From NCBI GenBank assembly GCA_021851785.1, contig JAJZBV010000007.1, forward strand, positions 1 through 64,000: 64,000 nt of DNA, in the 5' to 3' direction. Below, piece after piece: positions 1 to 10,178 of this stretch. Both the position numbers and the translations under genes were made by a program. The notes beneath the pieces are model-generated. The model was not told where the DNA came from, searched no databases, and worked only from the letters and a program-made list of their open reading frames with translations. This stretch comes from Pseudomonadota bacterium. Lineage in GTDB: Bacteria > Pseudomonadota > Alphaproteobacteria > Acetobacterales > Acetobacteraceae. Numbering within the stretch: position 1 is the stretch's first letter; the number at the start of each line of letters is the position of its first letter.

Positions 1-270
1 GCGACGCAGGCGCCTTGCCGGGTTGGCGAGCGCCGCGGCGACGGCGTGCGCCCCCGAGAGCCAGAGCGTGCCGCGCGGCGCCTCCTCCGGACGCAAGGCG
101 GGCGGGCGCGCCGGGCGGAACGGACGCGCCTCCGGCGCCGGCCGGGCAGGCTGCGCCACGGGCTTGCTCGACGGAAACCGGCGCTCGGCGCCCGGCGTTT
201 CACCCGGCGTGCCACGGGAGGGCTTGGAATCGCGATTCTTGCCCGAATGGGGGCGATGCGGCGGTTTCAT
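1..270 (-). CDS. rlmB: 23S rRNA 2'-O-ribose methyltransferase, RlmB/TrmH family (5' part only)
   Basis: Read on the minus strand from the ATG at 270, an open frame runs off the window edge after 90 codons, so it is absent from the ORF track. The first 65 or so residues are a basic, proline-rich extension (MKPPHRPHSGKNRDSKPSRG). Then comes LWLSGAHAVAAALANPARRL, which resembles the start of the RlmB/TrmH substrate-binding domain (G-x-HAV-xx-AL-xNP-x-R). The SPOUT methyltransferase domain would lie outside the window. Family members methylate 2'-OH groups in 23S rRNA. Extended basic N-termini are common in alphaproteobacterial members. The family call rests on this one short motif, so the exact target nucleotide is not supported. 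Confidence 0.7.
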   Translation of the reverse strand, partial: MKPPHRPHSGKNRDSKPSRGTPGETPGAERRFPSSKPVAQPARPAPEARPFRPARPPALRPEEAPRGTLWLSGAHAVAAALANPARRLRR

Positions 271-366
271 CGCGCCTCTATAGCTTTCCCGCGCGGCGCC
301 GACAATTCGCCGCCCGCTGCCGGTGGGTCAGTTTGAAATTCGGCTTGGGGTGGGGAGCGGACCTTA

Positions 367-1944
367 TCATGTGCCCCTTCGACGGGTTGCCACAACAGAA
401 AGACGTTTCAGCAACGCTGGATGGATTACCATCCGCTTGTCAGCTAAGAGAGTGGGGTCTCCCCGAAAGGACCACCTGTTTCGGAAATCGGTTCCGGTGG
501 AGCCGACTCGGAAGGAATTACCGATTGCACCGAGTCGGTATAGATCGGCCAATATTTCTCGGACAGATCTTCTCGCAAGCAGGTTCTTAAGTGTTAAAGA
601 AAGGCGCGCTTTTTGTTGAAATGTATTCTCCATTTGTACGATTTCAAATGAAGCAGCCCCTCCAGATAGGACATCTTCGACAGAATCCACCTCACTATCA
701 GAGTATATGGCACTCAATTCGTAGCGCACCTCATCCCAGAGCTTGTTTGAGTACTCGCTCTCGGTCTGACGTAAAACCTCATCGGAGAATTTTGATGCGT
801 TAGGGAAGAGTTTTTGCGCGATATTTAGACGCCATACGACATCTCTCGGCTTATAGAACGACTTGTCCAGAATGAAGGCGTCGATTGGCTCACCGTTCAC
901 CTGCGTTGGAAAGTAGACAGCTAATGGATCAGTGGATTCTGACAATCCGGCTGCACGCTCTGAGGCCTTAATTTTACGGGAGATGATTTGCATTAGTGGA
1001 TGGTTCATAGAACGATTAGCATGATGCCAAGATAGATCGAATCCTCGGTCGTGAACAAGGCGATCTACTTCTTGTCCTAATGAGCCCATTGCATCTATCA
1101 CTTCTGATCTGACTGCCGCCAAGATGTGCAATGGAGCGTTCGCCTTACGAAACGCATCATTTAAGACAGAAACCGAAAACAGTAAATCTCTTACCATTCT
1201 CTGATCTCGTTTATGTTGCTCAGTAGTGTGATAAAAGGCTTCTAATTCGTCAAAATATACATATATATGCTGGTTGAACTCTATTTTTGCAAGAGCATAA
1301 GTAATTTTTTGGCTTAAAGCGTCTAGTGTTGTCTCACCATATTCTCCGTTTCGCTTGAAATCTGCGCCTAGCTCGGCCTCAAAGAAACCAAAATCGCCAC
1401 GTATCTTTATGTATGATCCTTCTATTTTTGGCATGAACCCGATAGCTTTTCTAAGAATAGATTCATCATTAAGATCTAGAAATTTTTTAACAATTACTGC
1501 AAGTGTCTTGCTAGTCGCTTTGTATGAATCTGGGAACTCATGTATTTTTTCCCCAATTTTGTGAAGAATAAACCACGTCCAAGCGGACTTAAAATCCTGG
1601 GCAATTTCCATAGTTTTCGAATCAATATCTGTCCAAGAGATACCAACCTCTTTAGATATATGCATCCGTTGAGATTCAGAGAGATCCGTCTTAAAGAGCA
1701 CGAAATCGGTTATGCAGCCTGCCTTTCGGCGATCTTCTGCGTGCCATCTCAGTAAAGACGTTTTTCCAGTGCCGCGGAAACCTTCAACGAAGAAAATATC
1801 TGCGTTGTGCATTCGCTCTGGTTCAACGGCCTCGGGAATCACAAAAGCACCAAAGACTGTCTGATCCCGTTCGCCTGCGGGAGTAAGGTATTCATGTTTG
1901 CCGTCCACCTTGCCAATTCGAAGTTGGCGCAGCGTCAAGGTCAT
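367..1944 (-). CDS. AT-rich P-loop ATPase of unknown role (accessory)
   Basis: This is a 525-residue protein if started at the ATG at 1944, which has GGAGGG about 8 bases upstream; the track's longer start has no such site. Walker A is [13 protein letters not shown] near residue 60, Walker B is [12 protein letters not shown] mid-protein, and a sensor-like ILAAVRSEV follows. The C-terminus looks like a winged helix ([16 protein letters not shown]). The architecture resembles the large P-loop ATPases annotated as Sll1717-like or ORC/STAND-like; the exact family is not certain. Base composition is far more AT-rich than tkt, gap or rlmB around it, which suggests horizontal acquisition. No partner gene is adjacent. 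A role in phage defence or plasmid biology is only a guess. Confidence 0.7.
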   Translation of the reverse strand: MTLTLRQLRIGKVDGKHEYLTPAGERDQTVFGAFVIPEAVEPERMHNADIFFVEGFRGTGKTSLLRWHAEDRRKAGCITDFVLFKTDLSESQRMHISKEVGISWTDIDSKTMEIAQDFKSAWTWFILHKIGEKIHEFPDSYKATSKTLAVIVKKFLDLNDESILRKAIGFMPKIEGSYIKIRGDFGFFEAELGADFKRNGEYGETTLDALSQKITYALAKIEFNQHIYVYFDELEAFYHTTEQHKRDQRMVRDLLFSVSVLNDAFRKANAPLHILAAVRSEVIDAMGSLGQEVDRLVHDRGFDLSWHHANRSMNHPLMQIISRKIKASERAAGLSESTDPLAVYFPTQVNGEPIDAFILDKSFYKPRDVVWRLNIAQKLFPNASKFSDEVLRQTESEYSNKLWDEVRYELSAIYSDSEVDSVEDVLSGGAASFEIVQMENTFQQKARLSLTLKNLLARRSVREILADLYRLGAIGNSFRVGSTGTDFRNRWSFRGDPTLLADKRMVIHPALLKRLSVVATRRRGT

Positions 1945-2245
1945 TGGTCGGTCCCTCCAGGTTGACGGTGCCAGCTCCCGCTTCGTGCGAGTACGCCGAG
2001 GCATTCGTTTTGCGGGAATAAAGAGGCAGCGGTGCATAACCCTCCGATCACCGCTTGTGATCGCTCCCGATGCTTCACGCTATCTCCGCAGAATAATTGA
2101 CCCCAGTATGCCGGCCCAGATTCTCCCGCCAATTTGGCGCTGGCGATTAACGTCCGCAATGGGTCGAAACTCGATATTCAAACTGATCCACGACCACAAC
2201 GCCGCGAGGCTTGCCTCGGCGGGGTTCGGCTTTTATAGCCGGGGG
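1945..2245. other. Intergenic region between the ATPase and tkt
   Basis: About 300 bases with divergent genes on either side. ORFs here are N-terminal extensions of neighbours and do not look coding. The only structure seen is a GC-rich inverted repeat at 2200-2223 just upstream of tkt. No convincing -35/-10 pair was found, although promoters for both flanking genes must lie here or nearby. The left part may belong to the acquired ATPase segment. Confidence 0.4.
2200..2236 (+). terminator. Possible hairpin/terminator-like structure before tkt
   Basis: CGCCGCGAGGC-TT-GCCTCGGCGG can fold into a GC-rich stem with a very short loop and one bulge, followed by a short T-rich run (GGCTTTTAT). It ends about 10 bases before the chosen tkt start. 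It could be a terminator for read-through, a 5'-UTR structure controlling tkt, or simply GC-rich chance pairing. Confidence 0.3.
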
Positions 2246-4291
2246 ATGGCATCCTCGGCAGAAACCCACTCCCCGCCTGATGACATCCTCGCCCGGCAAG
2301 CAGCCCTGCTGGCGCGCCCGCCGACGCTGGAGCGACGCATGGCGGATGCCATTCGCGCGCTCGCCATCGACGCCGTCGAGCGGGCGAATTCCGGCCATCC
2401 CGGTCTTCCGCTCGGCATGGCCGATGTCGCGACGGCGCTGTGGACGCGATTCCTGAAATTCGACGCCGCCGATCCGCGCTGGCCCGATCGCGACCGTTTC
2501 GTGCTCTCCGCCGGGCATGGCTCGATGCTGCTTTATGCCCTCCTTCACCTCACCGGCCATGCCGGCATGGGGATGGAGGTGCTGGAACGCTTCCGCCAGC
2601 TCCACTCCGCCGCCGCCGGCCATCCCGAATACGGCGCCCATCCGGCGATCGAGACCACCACCGGCCCGCTCGGTCAGGGCATCGCGACCGCCGTCGGCAT
2701 GGCGCTCGGCGAGCGGGTGCTGGCGGCGCGGTTCGGCCGCAGCCTGGTCGATCACCGCACCTGGGTCATCGCCTCCGACGGCGATCTCATGGAGGGGATC
2801 AGCCACGAGGCGGCGTCGCTCGCCGGCCATCTCCGGCTCGAAAAACTCACCGTCCTCTACGACGACAACCACATCTCGATCGACGGCGCGACGCGGCTCG
2901 CCACGTCCGATGACGCGCTCAAGCGCTTCGCCGCCTATGGCTGGGCGACGAAACGCATCGACGGGCATGATCCGGCCGAGATCGCCGCCGCGCTCTCGTT
3001 TGCCATGCGCTCGAAGAAGCCGACGCTGATCGCCTGCCGCACCATCATCGGCTTCGGCGCGCCGCACAAGGCGGGCACCAATGCCGCCCATGGCTCGGCG
3101 CTCGGTGCCGCGGAAGCGGCGGCGACCAAGGCGGCGCTGGGCTGGACGGCGCCGCCCTTCACCACCCCCGACGATCTCGCGGAAGTCTGGCAGGCCGCCG
3201 GCACGCGCGGCGCCAGCGTCCGCCGCGCCTGGCTCAAGCGCGCGACCCGCCATCCCTTGCGCGCCGAGTTCGAGCGCTGCCTCGCCGGGCGGCTCCCGGA
3301 AAACTGGCTGGAGAAGCTTTCCGCCCTGAAGGCCGAAATCGTCGCAACCAAACCGAAGCTCGCGACCCGCCAATCGAGCCAGAAAGTGCTGGAGGCGCTG
3401 CTGCCGATGGTCCCGGAGCTGATCGGCGGCTCGGCCGATCTCACCAGCTCCAACCTCACCCGGGTCAAGGACATGGCCGAGGTGTCGGCGGGCAATTTCG
3501 CCGGCCGCTACCTCCATTTCGGCATCCGCGAGCACGCCATGGCGGCGGCGATGAACGGGATCGCGCTCGCCGGCGGCCTCATTCCCTATGGCGGCACGTT
3601 CTTCATCTTCAGCGATTATCTCCGCCCGGCGCTCAGGCTTTCGGCGCTGATGCATCAGCGGGTGATCTATGTGCTGACGCATGACAGTATCGGCCTCGGC
3701 GAGGACGGGCCGACCCATCAGGCGGTGGAGCATCTCGCGAGCCTCCGCGCCATGCCCAATCTCCTGCTCTTCCGCCCCGCCGATACCATCGAGACGGCGG
3801 AAAGCTGGGAACTCGCGCTCCGCCGCACCGACGGGCCGAGCCTTCTGGTGCTGAGCCGCCAGTCCTTGCCGACCTTCCGCGCCGACATCACCGAAAACCG
3901 CGCGGCGCGCGGCGCCTATGTCCTCGCCGAGGCCGATGGCGCGCGCCAGGCGACGCTGATCGCCAGCGGCTCGGAGGTCGCGATCGCCATGGCGGCGCGG
4001 GAGATGCTGGCGGCGGGGGGGATCGCGGTGGCGGTGGTCTCGCTTCCCTGCTGGGAACTCTTCGCCGCCCAGGACGAGGCCTATCAGGCGCAAATCCTCG
4101 GCGCCGCGCCGCGTTTCGGCATGGAGGCCGCCGCCGGGTTCGGCTGGGAGCGCTGGCTCGGCCCGGACGGCGTGTTCATCGGCATGACCGGCTTCGGCGC
4201 CTCCGCGCCCTATGAGGAACTCTATCGCCATTTCGGCATCACCGCCGAGGCCCTGGCGCAGGCCGTGCGCAAGCGCCTCGGCGATCATTAA
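2246..4291 (+). CDS. tkt: Transketolase
   Basis: Thiamine-diphosphate enzyme that transfers two-carbon ketol units between sugar phosphates in the pentose phosphate pathway. The protein has 681 residues from the ATG at 2246, preceded by a GGGG stretch; the ORF-track start at 1898 adds sequence with no family resemblance. Visible signatures are [18 protein letters not shown] and [17 protein letters not shown] at the N-terminus, the ThDP/metal motif [19 protein letters not shown]...DDNHISIDG, and the pyrimidine domain with [32 protein letters not shown] and [14 protein letters not shown]. Length is normal. It sits 27 bases upstream of gap, so the two are probably cotranscribed for central carbon metabolism. 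Confidence 0.97.
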   Translation: MASSAETHSPPDDILARQAALLARPPTLERRMADAIRALAIDAVERANSGHPGLPLGMADVATALWTRFLKFDAADPRWPDRDRFVLSAGHGSMLLYALLHLTGHAGMGMEVLERFRQLHSAAAGHPEYGAHPAIETTTGPLGQGIATAVGMALGERVLAARFGRSLVDHRTWVIASDGDLMEGISHEAASLAGHLRLEKLTVLYDDNHISIDGATRLATSDDALKRFAAYGWATKRIDGHDPAEIAAALSFAMRSKKPTLIACRTIIGFGAPHKAGTNAAHGSALGAAEAAATKAALGWTAPPFTTPDDLAEVWQAAGTRGASVRRAWLKRATRHPLRAEFERCLAGRLPENWLEKLSALKAEIVATKPKLATRQSSQKVLEALLPMVPELIGGSADLTSSNLTRVKDMAEVSAGNFAGRYLHFGIREHAMAAAMNGIALAGGLIPYGGTFFIFSDYLRPALRLSALMHQRVIYVLTHDSIGLGEDGPTHQAVEHLASLRAMPNLLLFRPADTIETAESWELALRRTDGPSLLVLSRQSLPTFRADITENRAARGAYVLAEADGARQATLIASGSEVAIAMAAREMLAAGGIAVAVVSLPCWELFAAQDEAYQAQILGAAPRFGMEAAAGFGWERWLGPDGVFIGMTGFGASAPYEELYRHFGITAEALAQAVRKRLGDH

Positions 4292-4318
4292 ACCTTAAAA
4301 AGCAAGAGGTTCTATCCC

Positions 4319-5332
4319 ATGCCGGTGCGTATCGCGATCAACGGGTTTGGCCGCATTGGGCGCCTCGTCTTGCGGGCGATCATCGAGAGCGGGCGCGACG
4401 ATATCGTGCCGGTCGCGATCAATGATCTCGGCAGCGTCGAGGCCAACGCCCATCTCCTGCGCTATGACAGCGTCCATGGCCGCTTCCCCGGCGAGGTGAC
4501 GGCGGCGGGGGATACGCTCCATATCCGCCATGGCGGGCGCGAATGGGGGCCGATCCGGGTCTCCGCCGAGCGCGATCCGGCGAAGGTGCCGTTTTCGGGC
4601 GTCGATGTCGCGATGGAATGCACCGGGCTTTTCACCCAGCGCGAGGCCGCCGCCCATCTGCTCGCCGCCGGCGCGCGCAAGGTGCTGGTCTCGGCGCCGG
4701 CCGATGGCGTCGACGCCACCATCGTCTATGGCGTCAACCACCAGGTGCTGACCCCGGCGATGACGGTGGTCTCCAACGCCTCCTGCACCACCAACTGCCT
4801 CGCGCCGATGGCCAAGGTGCTGCACGAGGCGTTCGGCATCGAACGCGGCTATATGGTGACCGTCCACGCCTATACCGGCGATCAGCGCACCGTCGATACG
4901 CTGCACAAGGATCCGCACCGGGCGCGGGCGGCGGCGGTCTCGGCGATCCCGACCTCGACCGGGGCGGCGCGCGCCGTCGGCCTCGTCCTGCCGGCGCTCA
5001 AGGGCAAGCTCGACGGCACCGCGATCCGCGTGCCGATCCCCAATGTCTCGCTGGTCTCGCTCGACGCCAACCTCGCCCGCCCGGCCGATGCCGAGACCAT
5101 CAACGCCGCCTTTCGCGCCGCGTCCGAGGGCGAACTGCGCGGCATCCTCGCCTACAACACCGAAAAACTGGTCAGCATCGATTTCAACCATGTCAGCGCC
5201 TCGTGCAGCTTCGATGCGACAGGGACGGCGGTGGTCGATGGCAAGCTCGCGCGGGTGATGGGCTGGTACGACAATGAATGGGGTTTTTCCAATCGCATGA
5301 TCGATACCGCGGTGCTCCTCGGCTCGCTCTAG
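4319..5332 (+). CDS. gap: Glyceraldehyde-3-phosphate dehydrogenase, type I
   Basis: Phosphorylating GAPDH of glycolysis/gluconeogenesis, 337 residues. The NAD-binding start [14 protein letters not shown] lies at residues 7-20, the active-site SNASCTTNC puts the catalytic Cys at 156, and HAYTGDQ supplies His183. The C-terminal [11 protein letters not shown] motif is intact. AND-type coenzyme contacts appear as VAINDLGS. A purine-rich AAGCAAGAGG precedes the ATG. It follows tkt closely and precedes a small membrane-protein gene by 12 bases. Nothing unusual was seen. Confidence 0.97.
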   Translation: MPVRIAINGFGRIGRLVLRAIIESGRDDIVPVAINDLGSVEANAHLLRYDSVHGRFPGEVTAAGDTLHIRHGGREWGPIRVSAERDPAKVPFSGVDVAMECTGLFTQREAAAHLLAAGARKVLVSAPADGVDATIVYGVNHQVLTPAMTVVSNASCTTNCLAPMAKVLHEAFGIERGYMVTVHAYTGDQRTVDTLHKDPHRARAAAVSAIPTSTGAARAVGLVLPALKGKLDGTAIRVPIPNVSLVSLDANLARPADAETINAAFRAASEGELRGILAYNTEKLVSIDFNHVSASCSFDATGTAVVDGKLARVMGWYDNEWGFSNRMIDTAVLLGSL

Positions 5333-5344
5333 CAGACGCCCGCC

Positions 5345-6100
5345 ATGGAAGCGGGGCTCGGCCGGGGCCACGACAGCAAGGTTCCGGCCGTCACCCTGGT
5401 CTTCTGGATCATCAAAATCGCCGCGACCACGCTCGGCGAGACCGGCGGCGACACGGTGACGATGACGCTCGGCTGGGGCTATCTCGCCGGCACCGCGCTG
5501 TTCCTCGCGGCGCTGGTCGTGCTCGTCCTGGCGCAGATCCGGGCGCGGAGATTCCACCCGCTGCTCTATTGGGCGACGATCATCGCCTCGACCACCTTCG
5601 GCACCACCATGGCCGATTTCGCCGACCGCTCGCTCGGCTTCGGCTATCCCGGCGGGGCGAGCCTGCTGTTCGTCCTGCTGGTCGCAACCCTCGGCCTCTG
5701 GTACCGGACCCAGGGCAGCATCGCGGTGACGACCGTCGCGTCGCCGAAAACGGAAGCGTTCTACTGGGCGGCGATCACGTTTTCGCAAACCCTCGGCACC
5801 GCGCTCGGCGATTGGGTGGCCGAGTGCGGCCTCGGCTATGGCGGCGGCGCACTGGTGTTCGGCGCCGCGATCGCCCTCGTCACCGCGCTCTATTTCCGGA
5901 CCAGCCTCTCGCGCGTCGCCCTGTTCTGGGCAGCCTTCATCCTGACCCGTCCGCTCGGCGCGACGGTCGGGGATTTTCTCGACAAACCGATCGCCGATGG
6001 CGGCCTCGCTTTGAGCCGACCCCTCGCGACCCTGGCGCTCGCGGTGTTCATCATCGCCTGCCTCGCCCTCCTGCCGCAACGGCGGGTTGACGCCGCGTGA
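5345..6100 (+). CDS. Four-repeat integral membrane protein (COG4705-like)
   Basis: A 251-residue, almost entirely hydrophobic protein made of four similar units. Each has an aromatic-Trp pair followed by a small-residue helix ending in a glycine/acid motif: VFWIIKIAATTLGETGGD (20-36), LYWATIIASTTFGTTMAD (75-91), FYWAAITFSQTLGTALGD (140-156) and LFWAAFILTRPLGATVGD (194-210). This matches the uncharacterised membrane-anchored family COG4705. Function is unknown; repeated acidic residues inside membrane helices are compatible with cation or metal transport, but that is inference. It begins 12 bases after gap and is probably cotranscribed. Confidence 0.85.
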   Translation: MEAGLGRGHDSKVPAVTLVFWIIKIAATTLGETGGDTVTMTLGWGYLAGTALFLAALVVLVLAQIRARRFHPLLYWATIIASTTFGTTMADFADRSLGFGYPGGASLLFVLLVATLGLWYRTQGSIAVTTVASPKTEAFYWAAITFSQTLGTALGDWVAECGLGYGGGALVFGAAIALVTALYFRTSLSRVALFWAAFILTRPLGATVGDFLDKPIADGGLALSRPLATLALAVFIIACLALLPQRRVDAA

Positions 6101-6108
6101 TCAAAGTA

Positions 6109-6233
6109 AAAATGTTCTTTTTTATAAAAAAGAACCAAAAAACTTCTGTCTGTTGAACAGCGCCGTAGGCGCTGTTCCAGGAAAAAGTCTTTTTGCTTCT
6201 TTTTCTTCAGAAAAAGAAGGCTCTTCTTTTTAC
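6109..6233. repeat. Dispersed intergenic hairpin element, copy A (bidirectional terminator)
   Basis: Three consecutive inverted repeats: GTTCTTTTTT-AT-AAAAAAGAAC, GAACAGCGCC-GTA-GGCGCTGTTC and CTTCTTTTTC-TTCA-GAAAAAGAAG. It lies exactly between the convergent ends of the membrane-protein gene (+) and pheT (-), so it probably terminates both. Bases 6184-6220 are identical to 55900-55936 (copy C), and the hairpin layout recurs in copy B near 11040. Confidence 0.8.
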
Positions 6234-6235
6234 TC

Positions 6236-8707
6236 TCACCCGCGCAGCCGTGCCCCGGTCGCGGCGACGACGGCGGCGACGATGCGCGCCGAAATCGCCT
6301 CGATCTCGGCGTCCGTCAGCGCCCGCTCGCGCGGCTGCAACACCACCTCGATGGCGAGCGACTTCTCGCCCGCCGGCAGAGGCTCGCCGGCATAGACATC
6401 GAACAGCGCGACGCTGGCGATCAGCCCGCGCGCTACCCCGCGCGCCGCGCGCAGCACCGCTTCCGCCGGCACGTCGCGCGCCACCAGGAAGGCGAAATCG
6501 CGGCGCACCGGTTGCAGGGCGGAGAGATCGGGTGCGGCGCGGCGGCGGCGCTTGGCGGCGGGGATGGCGTCGAGGAAAATCTCGAACGCCGCGACCGCGC
6601 CGGCGATGTCGAGCGCGGCGGTGACGTGCGGGTGCAGCTCGCCGAAGGCGGCGAGCACGTTGCGGGGGCCGAGACGGAGCGTCCCGGCGCGGCCGGGATG
6701 GTAATGCGCCGGGGCCTCGGCGCTGGTCGCGAGCTGTTCGGGAGCGACGCCGAGCGCCGCCAGCACGGCGAGCGCGTCGGCTTTGGCGTCGAACGCATCG
6801 AAGGCGCGCGCCGGGGCTGCCCAATGGCGCGGCGTCGCCCCGGCGCGCAGCCCGGCGGCGATCTCCCGCGCGCCGCCTGGCGTGAATCCGGCGGCGAAAC
6901 CGGGCCCGATCTCGAATAGCGCCACGTCCTCGGCGCCGCGGGCGAGGTTGCGCGCCAAGGCGTGGGCGAGGACGGCGAGCGGGGTCGGGCGCAACTGGTC
7001 GAGATCGGCGGCGATCGGGTTGAGGAGACGAAGCTCTGCCGGCGTCTCGCCGAACCGCGCCGCATCGGGTCGCGCCATGAAGGCGAAGCTCACGCATTCC
7101 GCGAGGCCGCGCGTGGCGAGCACCCGGCGGGCGAGCGCCGCGCGCGCCCCGGCGGCGGTGAGGCTCGCCCCCGGCACCGGCGAGGGACGCGGCAGCGACA
7201 CCGCGGGCACCGCATCCAGCCCACCGAGCCGCAACACTTCCTCGATCAGATCGGCCTCCGGCACGATCGCGGCAACACTCTCGGCCAGAAGGGCGGCGCG
7301 ATCGGCGGGAATGCCCGGCGCGAGATCGAGGGCGCCGGCGGCGGCGATGTCGTTGCGCCACGAGGGAACGGCGAAAACCGCGCCCGCCGCATCACCCTCC
7401 TCGAGCGCGAAACCGAGCGCCGCGAGCCGCGCGATCGCGGTCTCGGGCGCGATCTCGACCCCGCCGAGATCGCGGAGCCGCGCAAAGCGCAGGGCGGCGC
7501 GGCGCTGCCAGCGCGGCGCGGCGCCGGCGCCGACCACCTCGCTCGCCTCGCCGCCGCAGAGAGCGAGGATCATCCGGCTCGCCGCTTCCACCGCGTCCGG
7601 CAGCAAAGCGGGGTCGATCCCGCGCTCGAAGCGGCTCCGCGCATCGGAAAGAATTTGATGCCGCCGCCCGCTCTGGCCGATCCGCACCGGATCGAAGAGG
7701 GCGCATTCGAGGAACATTTCGGTGGTCGCTTCGTCACAGCCGCTCTCGACCCCGCCCATGATGCCGGCGAGCGAGCGCGGGCCGGCCGCGTCGGCGATCA
7801 CGCAATCCTCCGGCTCCAGCCGATAGTCGCGGTTGTTGAGCGCGCGCAAGGTTTCGCCATGGCCGCGGCGGATCACCATCTCGACGCCGGTAATTTTTTT
7901 ACTATCAAAAACATGCAGCGGCCGGCCAAGATCGAAGGTGAAGAAATTGGTGATATCCACCAGGGCGTTGATCGGGCGGAGACCGATCGCGCGGAGACGG
8001 GCGGCGAGCCAGTCCGGGCTCGGGCCGTTGGTAAGGCCGCGAAAGCTCCGCCCGAGGACGTAGGGGCAGGCCTCCGGCCAATCGATCCGCCAGGCGAGCG
8101 GGCTTGCGAACCGCGCCGAGACGGCGGGCGCCGACCACGGCTTCAGCCGCCCGAGCCCGGCGGCGGCGAGGTCGCGGGCGATGCCGCGCACCGCCAGCGC
8201 ATCGCCACGATTGGGGGTGACGGCGATCTCGATCACCGGATCGTCGAGCCCGGCCCAGCCGGCGTAAGCCGCCCCGACCGGCGCCACCTCGGGCAATTCG
8301 ATGATCCCGGCATGATCCTCGCCGAGCCCGAGTTCACGGAGCGAGAGCAGCATCCCGGCGCTTTCGACGCCACGGATCTTGCCGATTTTCAGCGCGACCC
8401 CGGTGCCCGGGATCACGCTTCCGGGCGGCGCGAAGACGGTTTTCATGCCGGCCCGCGCATTGGGCGCGCCGCACACCACCGAAACCGGCGCCCCCGCCCC
8501 GATCTCGACGCGGCAGGCGCGCAGGCGATCGGCGTCCGGGTGGGGGACGGCCTCGATCACCCGGGCGATGCGGAACGGCGCGAGGGCCGCGGCGCGGTCG
8601 TCCACGCTTTCGACCTCGAGCCCGATCGCGGACAGGGTCTCGGTGATTTGCGCGAGCGGCGCCTCGGTCTCGAGATGGTCGCGGAGCCAGGAGAGGGGGA
8701 ATTTCAT
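6236..8707 (-). CDS. pheT: Phenylalanine--tRNA ligase beta subunit
   Basis: Beta chain of the alpha2-beta2 phenylalanyl-tRNA synthetase, 823 residues. In order it shows the N-terminal EMAP-like tRNA-binding domain (IARVIEAVPHPDADRLRACRVEIG), the B3/B4 editing domain, the B5 domain (MILALCGGEASEVVGAG) and the C-terminal anticodon-binding FDX-ACB domain (PVRRDFAFLVARDVPAEAVL). Length is normal for the bacterial subunit. It starts 3 bases after the pheS stop codon, indicating translational coupling. Its 3' end abuts the hairpin element that separates it from the convergent upstream operon. Confidence 0.96.
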   Translation of the reverse strand: MKFPLSWLRDHLETEAPLAQITETLSAIGLEVESVDDRAAALAPFRIARVIEAVPHPDADRLRACRVEIGAGAPVSVVCGAPNARAGMKTVFAPPGSVIPGTGVALKIGKIRGVESAGMLLSLRELGLGEDHAGIIELPEVAPVGAAYAGWAGLDDPVIEIAVTPNRGDALAVRGIARDLAAAGLGRLKPWSAPAVSARFASPLAWRIDWPEACPYVLGRSFRGLTNGPSPDWLAARLRAIGLRPINALVDITNFFTFDLGRPLHVFDSKKITGVEMVIRRGHGETLRALNNRDYRLEPEDCVIADAAGPRSLAGIMGGVESGCDEATTEMFLECALFDPVRIGQSGRRHQILSDARSRFERGIDPALLPDAVEAASRMILALCGGEASEVVGAGAAPRWQRRAALRFARLRDLGGVEIAPETAIARLAALGFALEEGDAAGAVFAVPSWRNDIAAAGALDLAPGIPADRAALLAESVAAIVPEADLIEEVLRLGGLDAVPAVSLPRPSPVPGASLTAAGARAALARRVLATRGLAECVSFAFMARPDAARFGETPAELRLLNPIAADLDQLRPTPLAVLAHALARNLARGAEDVALFEIGPGFAAGFTPGGAREIAAGLRAGATPRHWAAPARAFDAFDAKADALAVLAALGVAPEQLATSAEAPAHYHPGRAGTLRLGPRNVLAAFGELHPHVTAALDIAGAVAAFEIFLDAIPAAKRRRRAAPDLSALQPVRRDFAFLVARDVPAEAVLRAARGVARGLIASVALFDVYAGEPLPAGEKSLAIEVVLQPRERALTDAEIEAISARIVAAVVAATGARLRG

Positions 8708-8710
8708 CGC

Positions 8711-9784
8711 TCACACCCCCTCATGCAGCATCGCCGGCGCCATCGGGCTGAAGCCGTAATGGCGGAGCCAGCGGAGATCGCTCTCGAAAAACGGGCGGAG
8801 ATCATTGATCCCGTGTTTCAGCATGGTGATGCGCTCGATTCCCATGCCGAAGGCGAAGCCCTGCCATTCGCGCGGATCGATGCCGCCATTGGCGAGGACT
8901 TTGGCGTGGACCATGCCGCTCCCCAGAATCTCCAGCCAGTCGCCGCCACGGCCGAGTTCGCCGCTCCGGCGGTTCCAGCCGATATCGACCTCCATCGAGG
9001 GTTCGGTGAACGGGAAATAGCTGGCGCGAAAGCGCACCGGGAGATCGGGGAGGCCGAAAAAGGCGCGCAGGAAATCGGTGAGACACCCCTTGAGATGGCC
9101 GAGGGTGATATCGCGGTCGATCACCAGCCCCTCGCATTGGTGGAACATCGGGCTGTGGGTCGCGTCATGGTCGGCGCGGTAGGTGCGGCCCATGGCGATG
9201 ATGCGGATCGGCGGCGTCTCCGCCAGCATGGTGCGCATCTGCACCGGCGAGGTATGGGTGCGGAGCACGCGCGGCGGGCCATCGCCGTCGGCCTCGGGCG
9301 GCAGGTAGAACGTGTCGTGATCGGCGCGCGCGGGGTGGTGCGGCGGGATGTTGAGGGCGCCGAAATTATGCCAGTCGGTCTCGATGTCGGGCCCCTCGGC
9401 GACGGTGAAGCCCATGGCGCCGAAAATTGCGGCGATTTCGTCCATGGCGCGGCTGATCGGGTGGATGAGGCCGCTCTCCGCCGGCCGGGCGGGGAGCGAG
9501 ACATCGATCCGCTCCTGAGCCAGCCGCGCTTCCAGCGCCGCCGCCGCGAGCGCCGCGCACCTGGCCTCGAGCGCCGCGGTCAGCGCCTCCTTGACGGCAT
9601 TCACGCGCGCGCCCTGCTCGCGCCGCGCCTCCGGGGGAAGCGCGCCGAGTTCCTTGAGCCGCGCGGTGAGCCGGCCGGTTTTGCCGAGCAGGGCGACACG
9701 CACCGCCTCCAGGGCGCGGAGATCGGGCGCGGTGGCGATGTCATGTTCCGCGGCGTGGCACAGGGCGGCGAGGTCGTCGGTCAT
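8711..9784 (-). CDS. pheS: Phenylalanine--tRNA ligase alpha subunit
   Basis: Catalytic subunit of PheRS, 357 residues. The start at 9784 ([16 protein letters not shown]) matches the family's N-terminal coiled-coil domain; the track's 45-residue extension is arginine-rich and does not. Class II signatures are [24 protein letters not shown] (motif 2) and [22 protein letters not shown] (motif 3). [10 protein letters not shown] is the usual stretch before motif 2. The frequent alphaproteobacterial neighbours rplT, rpmI and infC are not upstream here. Confidence 0.96.
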   Translation of the reverse strand: MTDDLAALCHAAEHDIATAPDLRALEAVRVALLGKTGRLTARLKELGALPPEARREQGARVNAVKEALTAALEARCAALAAAALEARLAQERIDVSLPARPAESGLIHPISRAMDEIAAIFGAMGFTVAEGPDIETDWHNFGALNIPPHHPARADHDTFYLPPEADGDGPPRVLRTHTSPVQMRTMLAETPPIRIIAMGRTYRADHDATHSPMFHQCEGLVIDRDITLGHLKGCLTDFLRAFFGLPDLPVRFRASYFPFTEPSMEVDIGWNRRSGELGRGGDWLEILGSGMVHAKVLANGGIDPREWQGFAFGMGIERITMLKHGINDLRPFFESDLRWLRHYGFSPMAPAMLHEGV

Positions 9785-10178
9785 GCGGCGTCGGGTCCGT
9801 CTCGGGAAAGGGCGTGATCGAAGCCTTTTGCCGCCCCCGCGCCCGGAGTTCAATGACCCCGACGCAACGGCGCGGAGAGGACGTTCCGCGGGGCTCGGGC
9901 GCCGGGCTCGGGCGGGCATGTGACGCGCCGGGGCGGAATCAAGATTTTGCGGCCGCGCTTGTCCGTGCCCGGTTGAAGGGGTATGATTTGCGGAAGAAAT
10001 GACCGAGTAAAATGCCTATTTCCGGTCACTCGCGGAGTGATGGGCCGACCCCGCTGCCGGCACATCGGCCGAGCGCGGAAGTTCACGCCGGAGCAGTGAG
10101 CCGAGAGCACGACGCTCAAGGAACTGGCAAAGAGATGCAATGCCGGACGCGCGACAATTTCGAGGTTAGGGCTATGCC
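9785..10178. other. Intergenic region upstream of pheS
   Basis: About 390 bases. A 141-codon minus-strand ORF (9850-10275) covers most of it but has no family resemblance, repeated prolines and arginines, and no ribosome site, so I do not call it. The pheST promoter and any attenuator should be here. I could not identify a Phe-rich leader peptide or a clear terminator/antiterminator pair. Confidence 0.35.

Noticed and set aside
1898-2245. N-terminal extension of transketolase in the ORF track
   Set aside because: No similarity to transketolases and it overlaps the divergent ATPase gene start; the start at 2246 fits the family.
2147-4288. 713-codon minus-strand ORF opposite tkt, and similar giants at 4295-6079 (-), 6962-9817 (+), 17155-19710 (-), 41868-43940 (-), 44211-46238 (-), 50528-53104 (+)
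   Set aside because: All lie opposite strongly recognised genes, are rich in Arg/Gly/Ala/His, and show no family motifs. They are codon-bias shadows of high-GC genes.
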